From positions 499,665 through 544,953 of the forward strand of contig CABFPE010000075.1 in NCBI GenBank assembly GCA_900660155.1: a DNA stretch of 45,289 bases, read 5' to 3'. The notes below the pieces were generated by a model that was not told the origin of the DNA, searched no databases, and saw nothing but the letters and a program-made list of their open reading frames with translations. The stretch's first letter is position 1; each line of letters starts with the position of its first letter. This document shows positions 21,700 through 33,217 of the stretch, piece by piece. Origin of the DNA: Hofstenia miamia (taxonomy: Eukaryota; Xenacoelomorpha; Acoela; Hofsteniidae). The translations under genes and the position numbers were made by a program.

Positions 21700-24600
21700 A
21701 GAATTATTAACAGATATTTTGAACGCCAAACCAAAAGTAAAATTGCTTTGATGTACCATCATTAGATCATTATTTTGCTTTGTTGACGCCAGTAAAAAAT
21801 TGAATATTTTCCTAAATTCCACCAGATATTGAAAATACTGTCATCAGCAAATGCAACCTATTTCATTTCTATGTTGTCGTAATTAAATCTCTGAATTTGG
21901 GGTGAATATCGAATTTGACTCATGAAGGATTCTACTGAACAGTATACATGACAAGACGCCTCCCTTTCGGATGCCCCTCTGCACCTCTACTTCTTGGGAT
22001 AGAAACCCATTGATTAGTAGATAGGAATTATTGTCTGAATATAGTTCGCGAATGAGATTTATGTCAGGTCTTCAAGTTTTTCCAATGTATTAAACAAAAA
22101 ATCGTGATCAATTGAGACACGTTTCATTAAATCAGTATTAAGTATTCCCATAAGAATATTGTTTGTTCTACATATGTGGAAAATGCATTGAATACTTGAG
22201 ATATCTAATGATGAGCTTCTTGTTTTTATAAAATTAGTTTGTGTAACTTGGATATACTTATGTCCCATTGGTCCTAGCCTATGAATTGAAATATGCTATG
22301 AGTTTTTAAATCCATGTTCAATTAAAAAATAATACTTTGTGTATTCTAAATCGCTTTTCTTTTTCGCAATAAAAATATAATTGCATTGGATAAACTATGA
22401 GAAATTCGGCCATATTTTAGAATTGATTCAATTAAGAATAAATAGGTCGGGTCGAGGATTTGAGTAAAAGGTCTTGCAGAGCACCGCATTAAGGCCATCC
22501 ATACTTGGAGAATTTTATAGCTTATTGATTGCTTCGTTAATTTCGTCAATGGATACATCATGAGTCAAAATGTTTCTATCATCTAGTGAAATGGTGATGG
22601 TTTGTACGATTATTTGTATAGCTGTTTGTAGAAATTAGGGAAAGTGTTTATAATATCTTCTTGATTTCATGAAAAGCTTTAGTTTATCCATTGAATTTTT
22701 GATATAGTTTACTGTCTTCTCAGTGTTGCTTTCATTGACCTCATGCACAATGCTTTTAATATGCTCCAATTCGTTATGAGCCTTTTGATTTTAAATATTT
22801 TGCCATTTTGATTTGGAAAAGTTTTGAGTTCGTCATAATTATACATATTTTGGGACAGAAAGTTTACCTGCTTTTCGTAGTATGTGGCCATATAAAAGCG
22901 ATTGGATTCGATGGTTTTCTTGACACTTCTTTACATTATTGTCCATTTAGTTTGAATATTAGAAATTTCAGCATGAATTTGGTCATATTATTATTAGGTA
23001 ATCGAGTCTTCATTCTCCACACACCTGCCCACTTTGGATCATCAGTAAAAAATTTTGTACATGTAAGTAATAGTTTATGATCAGAAAATTTAATAGGTAT
23101 TACTTTTGATTTGGCGGTATTTAATTTTGAACTGCAAAACATGATCTATGCGAGAGGAATATAATAAGTATGCGAATAGTTGTCAACAAAAGCAGATGTA
23201 TCAATTAGTTAAAACTAAGTAGAAACTTATTATTTAAATAGTTGGACTTAGGTAGAGTTAAGTTTGATTGTGCATCATTTGGTAGGTAAATTCAATTTAT
23301 GTCTCCTGCTCTTAGCAATGACTTGAAATTGAGATTGGCTAAGGAAGACTTCAACCAATCAATAGTACATGTATATGTGTATTCGTCTTTGCCTTATTAG
23401 GCTTATTAGTCAATTGAAACCAATTCAATTGGCTTTTGGTGGAATTTGTGAACTGAAGGAAATTTGTATTTTGAAATTAGCTTAGGGCTATTGCTGTTCC
23501 ACAGTGTTTAAATTCCTGCCTTTCTCACAGTAGATTTTTCTGTGAGGTGGGTAGAGAAACTTCTTTTTTCTAAATATTTTTTAATTTCGGATGTTAGATC
23601 GGACATTTTTTATTCTTGGAAAAATATATTATCTCGGTTATATTCCTTAGAACTTCATATAGTATTAATACGTTTAGTGGGGCGGGCAATATCGTATATG
23701 TTATAATTTATTATTTTCACCACAGCTAGACTAAGATTAGGGGAGAGGAGAACCTCTTGTGGCATGAGCGTATTAGAAGATAGAGGACTTAAGTTGTAGA
23801 GGCAAGGTTGTTAAGTACAGAAGGCGTTATTATGATTGTAATGCTATTTGCAAAGGCCTGGCAAGCTTTAAAGGACTACGCGTGTTCTTTCTCTTCAATG
23901 GAGATAAGTGCCTTCACTGGCATAGCGAAAGTGAGTTCTTCGAGTCACAGTTGGAGGAACTGATACCGATTTTTGGGATTCAAAGGAGTTTGAGTTTGAA
24001 CTTCTGCCTCTTTTGGGCTCTCTTGTTATTTTCCCTTGCTGGATGCTGTGGCTCTTGATTTAGTTCTAGGTTTTGCTTCTTTATTTACTCCAATGTCTTC
24101 ATGCGGTCCTTATGAGACGCCCACCTATAGGTATCCTGAACTTCTTTAACCCACTTTGAGGCCGGCAGATTTTGAATGTCTTTTAAAATAGTAGTTGTTG
24201 CAAATTGGCATCGTAGGACAATCACAGATAACAATTAGCTCGACCACAGCATGGAATCGGCCTTTGATTTTGGTTAGCTTGTTCCAGGAATATCGATAGC
24301 ATTACTCGGTCCGGTTATTCACAGACACAGTAGCAGTAGATTGTAGCGAATTGAAATTGTTCCTATGCTCAAGATACTCGATATTTGCGAACTCATTTAA
24401 GCCAGATCTCTACTGCAGTAATTTTGAATTGTTTCCGAAACTCTTAAAGTCCAACCAAAAGGACACGCTTTCTCGCACATTCGGTTGGTATTAGGCTTTT
24501 GCTTTTAATTTGGGTTGGGCTTTCGAAAAGAACTTCTAAATCATCCACAATGGCTAAGGTTCCAATGACTTTCAGTGCTTGAAGCAAACTATTAGATCTT

Positions 24601-24950
24601 TGTGGTGTGACTACCGTCCTTGAGGTTTGCAGCTCTTTGACACAGTTTGAACTTCCAGCTTTCAAAAAGTCGGCAATTTTGTTCCTAAGTTCTACTTAAC
24701 AATTCCGAAAGAAAATCATTCTGTATCCACTAAGAGCTGGCAGTATGAACTTTGCACTGAATGACAGTTGTTCAACATTTGCAGGAGTTTGGCGGACGCT
24801 CTCCGAATTGACGTTCGCCGAACAGAACAGCCAGTTAACTTGGTGCAGTCACTGTTTCGTTGAAAAAGAACCGACCAATGATGCCTACCGATGAAATGGC
24901 GCACTCAAAAATAAACAACCGGAAGCTTCATGAGAGCATTAATTGTGATT
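21700..24950 (-). pseudogene. Decayed L1/Tx1-like LINE with ORF1 zinc knuckle, endonuclease and RT
   Basis: Reading the minus strand from high to low coordinates, conserved blocks appear in the right order but in shifting frames. A gag-like zinc knuckle PICNNYYFKRHSKSAGL lies at ~24160-24210, with two of its four ligands lost. The APE endonuclease then follows: FKSLLRAGDIN (GDFN motif, 23295-23315), SRIDHV (23141-23155) and KFSDHKLLLT (~23070). After that come GVWRMKTRLPNNN and the RT domain: SLSNAIIFLLRKRK (~22350-22400), DHDFLFNTLEKLE (~22065-22105), then LYSDNNSYLLINGFLSQEVE followed by VQRGIRKGGVLS (~21950-22040) and AFADDSIF (catalytic ADD, 21840-21855). VQRGxRxGxxLS is characteristic of the L1/Tx1 group. 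Multiple stops and shifts make it dead. Its 3' end and tail are not identified. The small plus-strand frames here are shadows. Confidence 0.85.
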
Positions 24951-25699
24951 TTCGGATTTTCAGACGCTCAATATACATAGTTACGAGAATTGATACAAGC
25001 ATTAAGTTTAGGAATTGCCTCATTGGAACACAATGTGTTTTGTTCATCATGGTCAACCCACTTGTTTTGTTTGTCATTGTTAAGGGCGCAACATTTTAGT
25101 TTTAGCATACGTCTTAAATTCTTTTGTAATACACCAATTTTAGTGGGTAGCCTTTTGGATTACTTCTGGAAGCTCCGTGCGACCGAAACTACTACTTCAG
25201 TTACATGTTTAGTCATTGTTGCTCTAACGAGCAGCCACTTCACATTTTTCCACTAGACTAATGGTCGTTGAATTGGCCGGAGGCTTGGCTTGAACCTAAC
25301 TTATGGCAGACACTGATTATGCAGCACATGGTAAGCAAATGACTAATATTGGCCACAATAAGTAACTATGTATTTAAATATAATTTTGACTAATTTTTTT
25401 ATAGTAGTATCAACTTTCAACTATACAACAAGTTGCACTACTTCGTATCAAATTCGGAATGTCTAGTAATTTTCCTTTCTTATGTTATAAAAAGAATTAG
25501 TCAATTTTGATTATACTATTGATTGTAAATATATCTTTAAATTGAGAAGTCATCTATACGTTCATTCACCAAAATAGCTTACACTAAATTTCGCAATTAT
25601 AGTTCTTCTCATGTTGCGCAATCGGAGCATTTTTTACATATATTCATTATTAAACGCATTAATTTCGTAAAGAGCGTCTCGATCAGTTGAATTTTCAAT
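24951..25699. other. Non-coding 5' region of the ubiquitin-like gene
   Basis: The first part may be a LINE 5' UTR. 25330-25699 is AT-rich and presumably carries the promoter and 5' UTR of the gene at 25700. No individual signal can be defended. Confidence 0.4.
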
Positions 25700-26341
25700 A
25701 TGCAAATTTTTGTAAAAAGCCTTGATGGAAAAACAATCACTCTTGATGTTGAAGCTAATAGTACAATAGAAGCTATTAAAACCAAAGTTGAAGAAAAAGA
25801 AGATATTTCACCTGAAGAACAAAGGCTTATGTTTGCTGGTAAGCAATTAAGATGTGGAAGGAATTTATTAGACTACAATATACAAAGAGAATCAACTCTT
25901 CATCTTGCATTAAGTATATATGGTGGCATATCATTGACTGCTAAATCATCTAATTCCGGCTTATTTACAATTAACGTTAGTTCTGGACATACCATGGACG
26001 ACATAAAGAAGCAAATTTCTAATAAATGTAGTCTTCCATCCAATAAAAATTTTAAATATTTATTCAAAAGTAAGAGCTTGGAAGACGATAACAGTTCAGA
26101 ATTTACAATAAATGTGAAGTCTTTTGATGGAAAAACAAGTGCGATCAGAGTTACGGATGATGAATCTGTAGATTCCCTGAAGAAAAAGGTATATAATACA
26201 ACAGACATTCCTGAAGATCTGCAACGACTGGTTTGTGGAGGAAAGCAACTTGAAGATTCAAAAACCCTCAATTCTTATGGTGTTCAAAACGACTCAACAA
26301 TTTTTCAAACGCTAAGATTAAAAGGTGGACTAAATGTTTAA
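25700..26341 (+). CDS. Divergent triple ubiquitin-like fusion protein
   Basis: 213 residues, single exon. Ubl1 (1-76) aligns without gaps to ubiquitin. It keeps K6, K11, K27, K29, K33, R42 and K48, but has K63R, I44M and a C-terminus SIYGG instead of RLRGG. Ubl2 (77-133) is a truncated, highly diverged half domain lacking the last strands. Ubl3 (135-210) aligns to full ubiquitin, keeps K6, K11, K27, K29 and K48, has Asn at position 63, F8 and V44, and ends RLKGG followed by LNV. That mimics a ubiquitin precursor tail which a deubiquitinase could trim to expose the di-glycine. It is therefore not a normal polyubiquitin gene. It looks like a lineage-specific ubiquitin-derived modifier, loosely comparable in architecture to ISG15 or FAT10, which have two domains. 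Function is not known. The intact frame argues for a working gene, though a decaying polyubiquitin copy remains possible. Confidence 0.9.
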   Translation: MQIFVKSLDGKTITLDVEANSTIEAIKTKVEEKEDISPEEQRLMFAGKQLRCGRNLLDYNIQRESTLHLALSIYGGISLTAKSSNSGLFTINVSSGHTMDDIKKQISNKCSLPSNKNFKYLFKSKSLEDDNSSEFTINVKSFDGKTSAIRVTDDESVDSLKKKVYNTTDIPEDLQRLVCGGKQLEDSKTLNSYGVQNDSTIFQTLRLKGGLNV

Positions 26342-27230
26342 AAGAGAATTTTTGATACTACATACTCCTATTTTGTACATAGTAAGGGTGATTTATAGTT
26401 GGAAGATTGTTAAATCGACTATAATATGATTGATTGAAAGTTGTTAAGGTACATTTAGTGCAATTCTGTTATTGAAAGATTGTTTTAATTATTTTTCTAT
26501 TACAGTGTCTTGAATTTATACCAACCTTCTTTATAACGACATCATATATAATAACCACTTTTCTAACCCCTGATTTTTATGCATGTATAAACACAGTTTA
26601 CTACAAAAGTTTTTACGGCAACCTATTAATATACTGAACACAATATGATCAACAATGGAGGTTGTTATATACGCGGGTCTTCGTAATTACTTGAGTTAAC
26701 TTCAAACCCAGGAAGCTTCAAATCACACTAAATTTCAAGTGCAGTTCTTCTAAGAACTAAAACTAAATATCTGTATTAGTGGCATCAAATGCGGGAGAGC
26801 GATTGTTTCGATAATGTAGTTTTGGTGACGAGACAAACAAAATTTTCTTAAGCCAAATCTCTCCTATTTTTAGAGGGAGTGCTAATCTATTGGTAAGATT
26901 CAGAATACTTTTATTGAATTTCATATTAATTTAACCCATTTTAAGCAATGTTCTACAACTGGAACAATTGAATTTTAGTAAAGCACTATATATTAGTTAA
27001 GCATTATCGTTTCATGTTTAAATTTATTGTCACCCCGAAGTGAATTGTCTAGGTCTAGTTCAAATCAAATATATACATTGAAAATGTCTAAATCTTTATT
27101 AAGGAATTCATTAAATTCTGATGAGAATATAATAATTATGTTCGGGATATAAATAATTACTTACATTTTGATGTGCTTAGCCTGCTATAGGATTGGGGAC
27201 GTCTGTGTTTGTGAATTTTTATTTCCATAA
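26342..27230. other. 3' flank of the ubiquitin-like gene, non-coding
   Basis: AT-rich and without recognisable genes or repeats. It ends in TCCATAA (27224-27230), the left target duplication of the following element. Confidence 0.45.
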
Positions 27231-27507
27231 GGAGTGGCGTCAAGCACCTGATTTTTTTGGGGGCCCGAAAATATATTCATGTAGGATTTTGCTTCATATG
27301 CACCGATCTCCCGGGCAGTCAAAGGATAAACATTCGAAAACAAGTCATTTAAAACAGAAAAAAGGCCCCCTGAATCAAACCTCGAAAGAACCTTTACCAA
27401 AAGTTAAGAAAATCAATTGGTTTAAAAATATCTATTAAAACTACTACTGGCAAAAATTTGTGGAGGGGGGTCCGAGCCCCCCGGCCCCCAATGGCGTGAC
27501 GCCCCTG
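27231..27507. mobile_element. hAT-type MITE with 7-8-bp target duplication
   Basis: The left end GGAGTGGCGTCAAGC matches the reverse complement of the right end, CAGGGGCGTCACGCC, over the core AG-GGCGTCA-GC, and a GGGGGCC block follows on both sides. The element is flanked by TCCATAA at 27224-27230 and again at 27508-27514, the size expected for hAT insertion. The 277-bp interior is locally GC-rich and has no transposase. Short ORFs across it are not genes. Confidence 0.72.
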
Positions 27508-27514
27508 TCCATAA

Positions 27515-28599
27515 ATTTCCTTTAAGTTTTCATTCCATAAAGTATTTTCCATTTTCACAATTTGGAAATGGAGTGGAATGAAAATATTTATTTCTATGTG
27601 CAACCCTGTATTACATAGTAAATAATTGAGAATGGATTTCAGAATGCTATTTAGATGTCTATTATAAAAATGTTTCGAATTTTTATTAATTAATATTTTA
27701 TGCGAGAATATTCATAGAGTCTCGCACCTGTGCAGAGAGCCGCCATATTTTTCCCTCTCTAACTATTTACTAGAAGTAACATTTTTAAAACAAATTTGCT
27801 ACAGAATTTTTTTCCAGCGTAAGCATAGGAAATAGGTAGGGCCCATACGAAGGAACACGGCGGGCTCGTGTATAGCATTTCGAATGGAAAAAATGTTGAA
27901 TATAATAATTTTTTACAAATATAGAAAGATTAGATGTTTATCAAAATTTTATAATTAAAACACGTTTTCGCTGATGCGACGACTTACAGGGTTTATATAA
28001 ATGTAAACTAGGTTTTATAGTTTTCTTTATTGCAATTTTTAATATACACTAGCAAATTGTCGTCTACATGCTTTCTAGTTATAGTTTCTTAATACAACTA
28101 AGTGTATATATTTATTTAAATTAAAATAATATTTTTTAATTTAAGTGTTTCATGCGCTTTTAAAGAATGATTTTTTTCCCATTTTTATGTTATTAACTGG
28201 TATATATATATATTCATATTTATATTAATTACAGATGTGTACATATGCAAGTAATAAACATAGACCTATACAGGCATACATGTTAAATATACATTGTGTA
28301 TTACTATTTTCATTTATTAGTATAAGAAGTTTTATATTACATAATGATTAAGTATTTTAGAATGATTCATGTTAAGCTTGGCTTGAAATATCGGATCGTT
28401 TCCAATTCCGGCGATGAGAGCATGCACACTTCCTATGAGTATTTCAAGCAAACCTATTTGAGGCCTTTTTTTATCAATTTTCATACTTATTCACGATGGC
28501 ACCTGGATCCTATTTTCAAACACAATGCATTGTATGTCCGTTTGTGATATTTGTTACTGTAGTTAAGCTGCGACTACACTAAATGATTTGCCGCCTTAA
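27515..28599. other. Non-coding; possible solo mariner end
   Basis: An imperfect hairpin (TTTTCATTCCA ... TGGAATGAAAA) lies at ~27528-27588. A word CAACCCTGTA at 27601-27610 is like a mariner terminus but has no visible partner. The rest is AT-rich with no gene recognised. Confidence 0.4.
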
Positions 28600-28940
28600 G
28601 TAGAATAACGATTTAACTTATTACAATCAAAATTGAGTCAATAATCTAAATTATTCCACAATTTAATTGATATGTGATGAAAGTCATTATAATTTTTATC
28701 TAAACTAAAAAATTTTTGCGATCGCCCATTTAATTTAATATAGTCATTAAGGAAAAGGAGAGATGTTTGTAGATATTTGAATATAAATAAGATAGATAGC
28801 ATATGCATATGAATTTGATAGAACGGAGATAATATTTTATATTTATTACGATATACTGATGCTTCGTCATGCTTTTGTGCAAAGTTTAGAGTTTTTATAC
28901 ACCAATTAAATGTCTTTGATAGAAGCATACGATGTTTCGA
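28600..28940 (-). pseudogene. Possible LINE C-terminal fragment
   Basis: A 96-codon minus-strand frame (28638-28928) reads TFNWCIKTLNFAQKHDEASV, then YKILSPFYQIHMHMLSILFI, and ends FHHISIKLWNNLDY. The order and spacing, including the terminal K-LWN-L, resemble the domain after RT in CR1-like LINEs. No catalytic motif is included, so the assignment is tentative. A single undetermined base lies at 28957. Confidence 0.4.
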
Positions 28941-28960
28941 ATTTAGGTTAGTTAAANTTA

Positions 28961-29160
28961 GAGTTTAGAGTAATAATAATCATAATAATCATAATAATAA
29001 TCATCATCATCATAATAATAATAATAATAATAATAAGTAATGAGGTAATAATAATAATTAATCGTTGGTTGGAAACGTCCTAAGACAAGAGCAGTCCAAA
29101 CTGAGCTCAAGTGGTATGAAGGTCCCTTAAGCCGTTTTAACACATTGCAGGACTGATTAA
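28961..29160 (-). repeat. (AAT/ATC)n microsatellite with adjoining retroelement-like tail
   Basis: 28968-29060 is an interrupted AAT/ATC trinucleotide array. On the minus strand it is preceded by a short open stretch ending SVWTALVLGRFQPT, so the array may be the 3' tail of a LINE inserted on that strand. The frame across the array is not a gene. Confidence 0.45.
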
Positions 29161-29778
29161 ATTTAAAAGGATTGTTTTTGTATTATTTGTAAAGTTTAAT
29201 ATTTTTTTGATATTTTTTCTTTTTCTCATATATTTCAAACAATTCAAATATTTACCGACAGATGTGCCCAGTCAAAATATCCCAAGTCTAACCCAGCTTG
29301 GCTCAAGTTTAGGTTCGACCCAATCGAACTCTGAATATATGTGAAAGACTGTAAGACTACATATTTTATCATGCAGTTTGTAGAAAGTGCAATAACTAAC
29401 TTAAATTTCGATTTCAGATTTTGATTTTCAGCTTTTCCATTGTTTTATAAATAGCAATAGATTTAAGAAACGATTCGACATCTAACAATTCATTGTCAAA
29501 TAACTAAATCTACTTCTGAATAACTTATTGAATTTTGAATGTTGTACACATAAACATTTATATTAGTCTTGTATAGGCATGGGTATACATTTTACTATGC
29601 GGGGTTGTATGATTAAAGACCGGGTAAAACACTTGTAAAATGCAAAAAGAATATGCTTTAGAAGTGAACACTGCTTATGGAAACTATTTTGTCTTTGAAT
29701 GCGTTGCGGCTTTGGGCGTGACCGACCGTAAGCCGCCTGAACTCCGACGGCTGCAGCTTCAATTTTCAAATCACGATC
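29161..29778. other. Non-coding, nothing firm
   Basis: AT-rich, with a GC-rich patch at 29700-29755 containing GACCGACCGTAAGCCGCC. That is reminiscent of the GCCGTAGCCGGC words in the hAT MITEs at 35.4 and 41 kb. A GGTTCGACCC word at ~29311 lacks the rest of a tRNA. Confidence 0.4.
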
Positions 29779-30590
29779 TTTAGAGGCCTTAGATTAACTT
29801 TTGTTTTGACTTACAAACTGAAACAAAAAGGATTTAATTATTTTTATTCAAAGTGGGTGTAATTCCAAATGAATTATAATAAATGTGATGAATAGTATAT
29901 ACAATAAAAAATTTGCGGCCGAGAACTGCTTTAATCTTAGAAGCATCAGCGGGCAGCTGATTTTAACATCAAGGCCATTGTCGACTACGGATATAATTAA
30001 AAATTAGCGACCGGCTGTGGCTGGCCAAGAAGCCAATTAATGGTTGCAAATTTAAAGATTTTCCTTCAAACCTAGTGCGAAACAGTTTGAAGAGTGAAGC
30101 TTGAATCAACATATATTTTACAGTATATAACTGTGTTTGAATTTGCAATGTCAAGTTATGGGTAGTAGTGATGTGCAGGTAAGACTTTTTTGTCTCATTA
30201 CTTATGTCTAGGAAACACATCAAACTCCCTCAAATCATTATTTCTTGAAGTGTGTTAAAATTGCAAGTAATGTACTAAGCAGAACAACAATAATTTGTGC
30301 TGAACTGCGTTATTAATTGCATCAATAATTGCTTTGTAATTTAAGGATTATTGAGAATAATTTAATTACTATTTAATATTTAATATTGTAATTCAATGCT
30401 TTGAACTGAGTCTATATAAAACAATAAAGCTACTATTAAATTGTTGTTAATGGATTTAAGGAAAATTCTGACGTAACATACTGCCTTTTAATAAAATATA
30501 AATATATTAAATATATTTCCTTTCAAAGTTTAGAAATATTTGTCTGCTTTCGAAAAATCTAGCAAATTAAATGAATATATATATATATAT
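29779..30590. repeat. 812-bp direct repeat, copy 1
   Basis: It starts TTTAGAGGCCTTAGATTAAC and ends in an AATGAATATATATAT tract. It is matched almost base for base by 30862-31673 (offset 1083), and the only difference I noticed is TAATCTTAGAAG versus TAATATTAGAAG. The 84-codon minus-strand frame inside has no family resemblance. Confidence 0.92.
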
Positions 30591-30861
30591 ATGCTTTATT
30601 TATAATAACTTTATTACTCGTACATGCTACAAATGTAATGTAAAAAGAAAAATTAGAAAATGTTCAATAGGACCCAGTTGAAATTTTAGTTTTAATATAG
30701 TTAGTTTTGCAGAAAAAAATTTCTTGAATATCGTACATTTTTTCATAACTAATTTTACTTATGTCTCCTTTGTATACATATAAAAGTAATTTTTTCCTTG
30801 CTTTTGGTAATATTAATCTTTATATATGTACGATTCATATATATATATATATATATATATT
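30591..30861. other. Spacer between the direct repeats
   Basis: 271 bp of AT-rich single-copy sequence ending in (TA)n at 30838-30860. No features are recognised. Confidence 0.5.
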
Positions 30862-31673
30862 TTTAGAGGCCTTAGATTAACTTTTGTTTTGACTTACAAA
30901 CTGAAACAAAAAGGATTTAATTATTTTTATTCAAAGTGGGTGTAATTCCAAATGAATTATAATAAATGTGATGAATAGTATATACAATAAAAAATTTGCG
31001 GCCGAGAACTGCTTTAATATTAGAAGCATCAGCGGGCAGCTGATTTTAACATCAAGGCCATTGTCGACTACGGATATAATTAAAAATTAGCGACCGGCTG
31101 TGGCTGGCCAAGAAGCCAATTAATGGTTGCAAATTTAAAGATTTTCCTTCAAACCTAGTGCGAAACAGTTTGAAGAGTGAAGCTTGAATCAACATATATT
31201 TTACAGTATATAACTGTGTTTGAATTTGCAATGTCAAGTTATGGGTAGTAGTGATGTGCAGGTAAGACTTTTTTGTCTCATTACTTATGTCTAGGAAACA
31301 CATCAAACTCCCTCAAATCATTATTTCTTGAAGTGTGTTAAAATTGCAAGTAATGTACTAAGCAGAACAACAATAATTTGTGCTGAACTGCGTTATTAAT
31401 TGCATCAATAATTGCTTTGTAATTTAAGGATTATTGAGAATAATTTAATTACTATTTAATATTTAATATTGTAATTCAATGCTTTGAACTGAGTCTATAT
31501 AAAACAATAAAGCTACTATTAAATTGTTGTTAATGGATTTAAGGAAAATTCTGACGTAACATACTGCCTTTTAATAAAATATAAATATATTAAATATATT
31601 TCCTTTCAAAGTTTAGAAATATTTGTCTGCTTTCGAAAAATCTAGCAAATTAAATGAATATATATATATATAT
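30862..31673. repeat. 812-bp direct repeat, copy 2, truncated by the assembly gap
   Basis: Essentially identical to 29779-30590. It stops inside the (TA)n tract exactly where the run of N begins, whereas copy 1 continues into unique sequence. Confidence 0.92.
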
Positions 31674-32673
31674 NNNNNNNNNNNNNNNNNNNNNNNNNNN
31701 NNNNNNNNNNNNNNNNNNNNNNNNNNNNNNNNNNNNNNNNNNNNNNNNNNNNNNNNNNNNNNNNNNNNNNNNNNNNNNNNNNNNNNNNNNNNNNNNNNNN
31801 NNNNNNNNNNNNNNNNNNNNNNNNNNNNNNNNNNNNNNNNNNNNNNNNNNNNNNNNNNNNNNNNNNNNNNNNNNNNNNNNNNNNNNNNNNNNNNNNNNNN
31901 NNNNNNNNNNNNNNNNNNNNNNNNNNNNNNNNNNNNNNNNNNNNNNNNNNNNNNNNNNNNNNNNNNNNNNNNNNNNNNNNNNNNNNNNNNNNNNNNNNNN
32001 NNNNNNNNNNNNNNNNNNNNNNNNNNNNNNNNNNNNNNNNNNNNNNNNNNNNNNNNNNNNNNNNNNNNNNNNNNNNNNNNNNNNNNNNNNNNNNNNNNNN
32101 NNNNNNNNNNNNNNNNNNNNNNNNNNNNNNNNNNNNNNNNNNNNNNNNNNNNNNNNNNNNNNNNNNNNNNNNNNNNNNNNNNNNNNNNNNNNNNNNNNNN
32201 NNNNNNNNNNNNNNNNNNNNNNNNNNNNNNNNNNNNNNNNNNNNNNNNNNNNNNNNNNNNNNNNNNNNNNNNNNNNNNNNNNNNNNNNNNNNNNNNNNNN
32301 NNNNNNNNNNNNNNNNNNNNNNNNNNNNNNNNNNNNNNNNNNNNNNNNNNNNNNNNNNNNNNNNNNNNNNNNNNNNNNNNNNNNNNNNNNNNNNNNNNNN
32401 NNNNNNNNNNNNNNNNNNNNNNNNNNNNNNNNNNNNNNNNNNNNNNNNNNNNNNNNNNNNNNNNNNNNNNNNNNNNNNNNNNNNNNNNNNNNNNNNNNNN
32501 NNNNNNNNNNNNNNNNNNNNNNNNNNNNNNNNNNNNNNNNNNNNNNNNNNNNNNNNNNNNNNNNNNNNNNNNNNNNNNNNNNNNNNNNNNNNNNNNNNNN
32601 NNNNNNNNNNNNNNNNNNNNNNNNNNNNNNNNNNNNNNNNNNNNNNNNNNNNNNNNNNNNNNNNNNNNNNNNN
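31674..32673. other. Assembly gap of exactly 1000 N
   Basis: A run of 1000 undetermined bases, probably a fixed-length placeholder, so the true distance is unknown. All open frames crossing it are artefacts. Confidence 0.98.
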
Positions 32674-33217
32674 AACTGCTCCCCAAAACAAGAAATTACA
32701 TTTTGTCATCTTTGCTGTTTCCAAATCAACTCTTTATTTTTAATATTTTTATAGTTTTTTAAAATAACAAATCAATTACCTCCTTATAATTCAATATCAT
32801 TTCCAAACTTTTTTCATAAGCGCAATATAAGAACTAATCATTATACTAGCATTAAATTTCGTAAAAAAATCAAGCAACAGTCTTTTATTAATGTTGCAAT
32901 TCGCAATTGGAATCGATTACCAAGTGAAATTAAAATGATTAAGAGTGCAATTACGTTTAAAAGAAAATTAAAAGCATTTATGTTGAAGGAAAAATTCATT
33001 TTGGGTAAATCATGGTTAGGATTCAAATTTTACAATAAAGATTATACAATAACACGCAATTAATTTCCATAGCCTGAACAGAACAGATTTTGTAGTTCTA
33101 TTTTTTTTTTTGTAAATATAGTTATTTGTTATCATTCTTGACGCTATTCAGATAATAACCAGTTTTGTAATTGAAAATATTATCTGAATAAAGAATATCT
33201 TATCTTATCTTATCTTA
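32674..33217 (+). pseudogene. LINE 3' end with (ATCTT)n tail
   Basis: From ~32795 to a TAA at ~33063 the frame reads FPNFFHKRNIRTNHYTSIKF, then FINVAIRNWNRLPSEIKMIK and TFKRKLKAFML. This is the conserved C-terminus of CR1/Jockey-type LINE polyproteins (WN-LP-EI...F-R-LK). A 3' UTR ends in GAATAAAGAATATC and the pentanucleotide tail (TTATC)n at ~33191-33217. The upstream part is lost in the gap or truncated. The tail differs from the (TAG)n of the copy at 8450, so it is a different family. Confidence 0.82.

Noticed and set aside
28958..29143. 61-codon frame ending in poly-Tyr/Asp
   Set aside because: Most of it is the translated AAT/ATC microsatellite.
29300..29325. GGTTCGACCC as a tRNA B box
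   Set aside because: No matching A box, acceptor stem or anticodon arm can be drawn around it.
29969..31306. Identical 84-codon minus-strand frames in both 812-bp repeats
   Set aside because: They are identical only because the DNA is duplicated. No family resemblance and no coding signal.
31613..32762. Long open frames of 357-379 codons across the N run
   Set aside because: They consist almost entirely of undetermined bases, so they are artefacts of the assembly gap.
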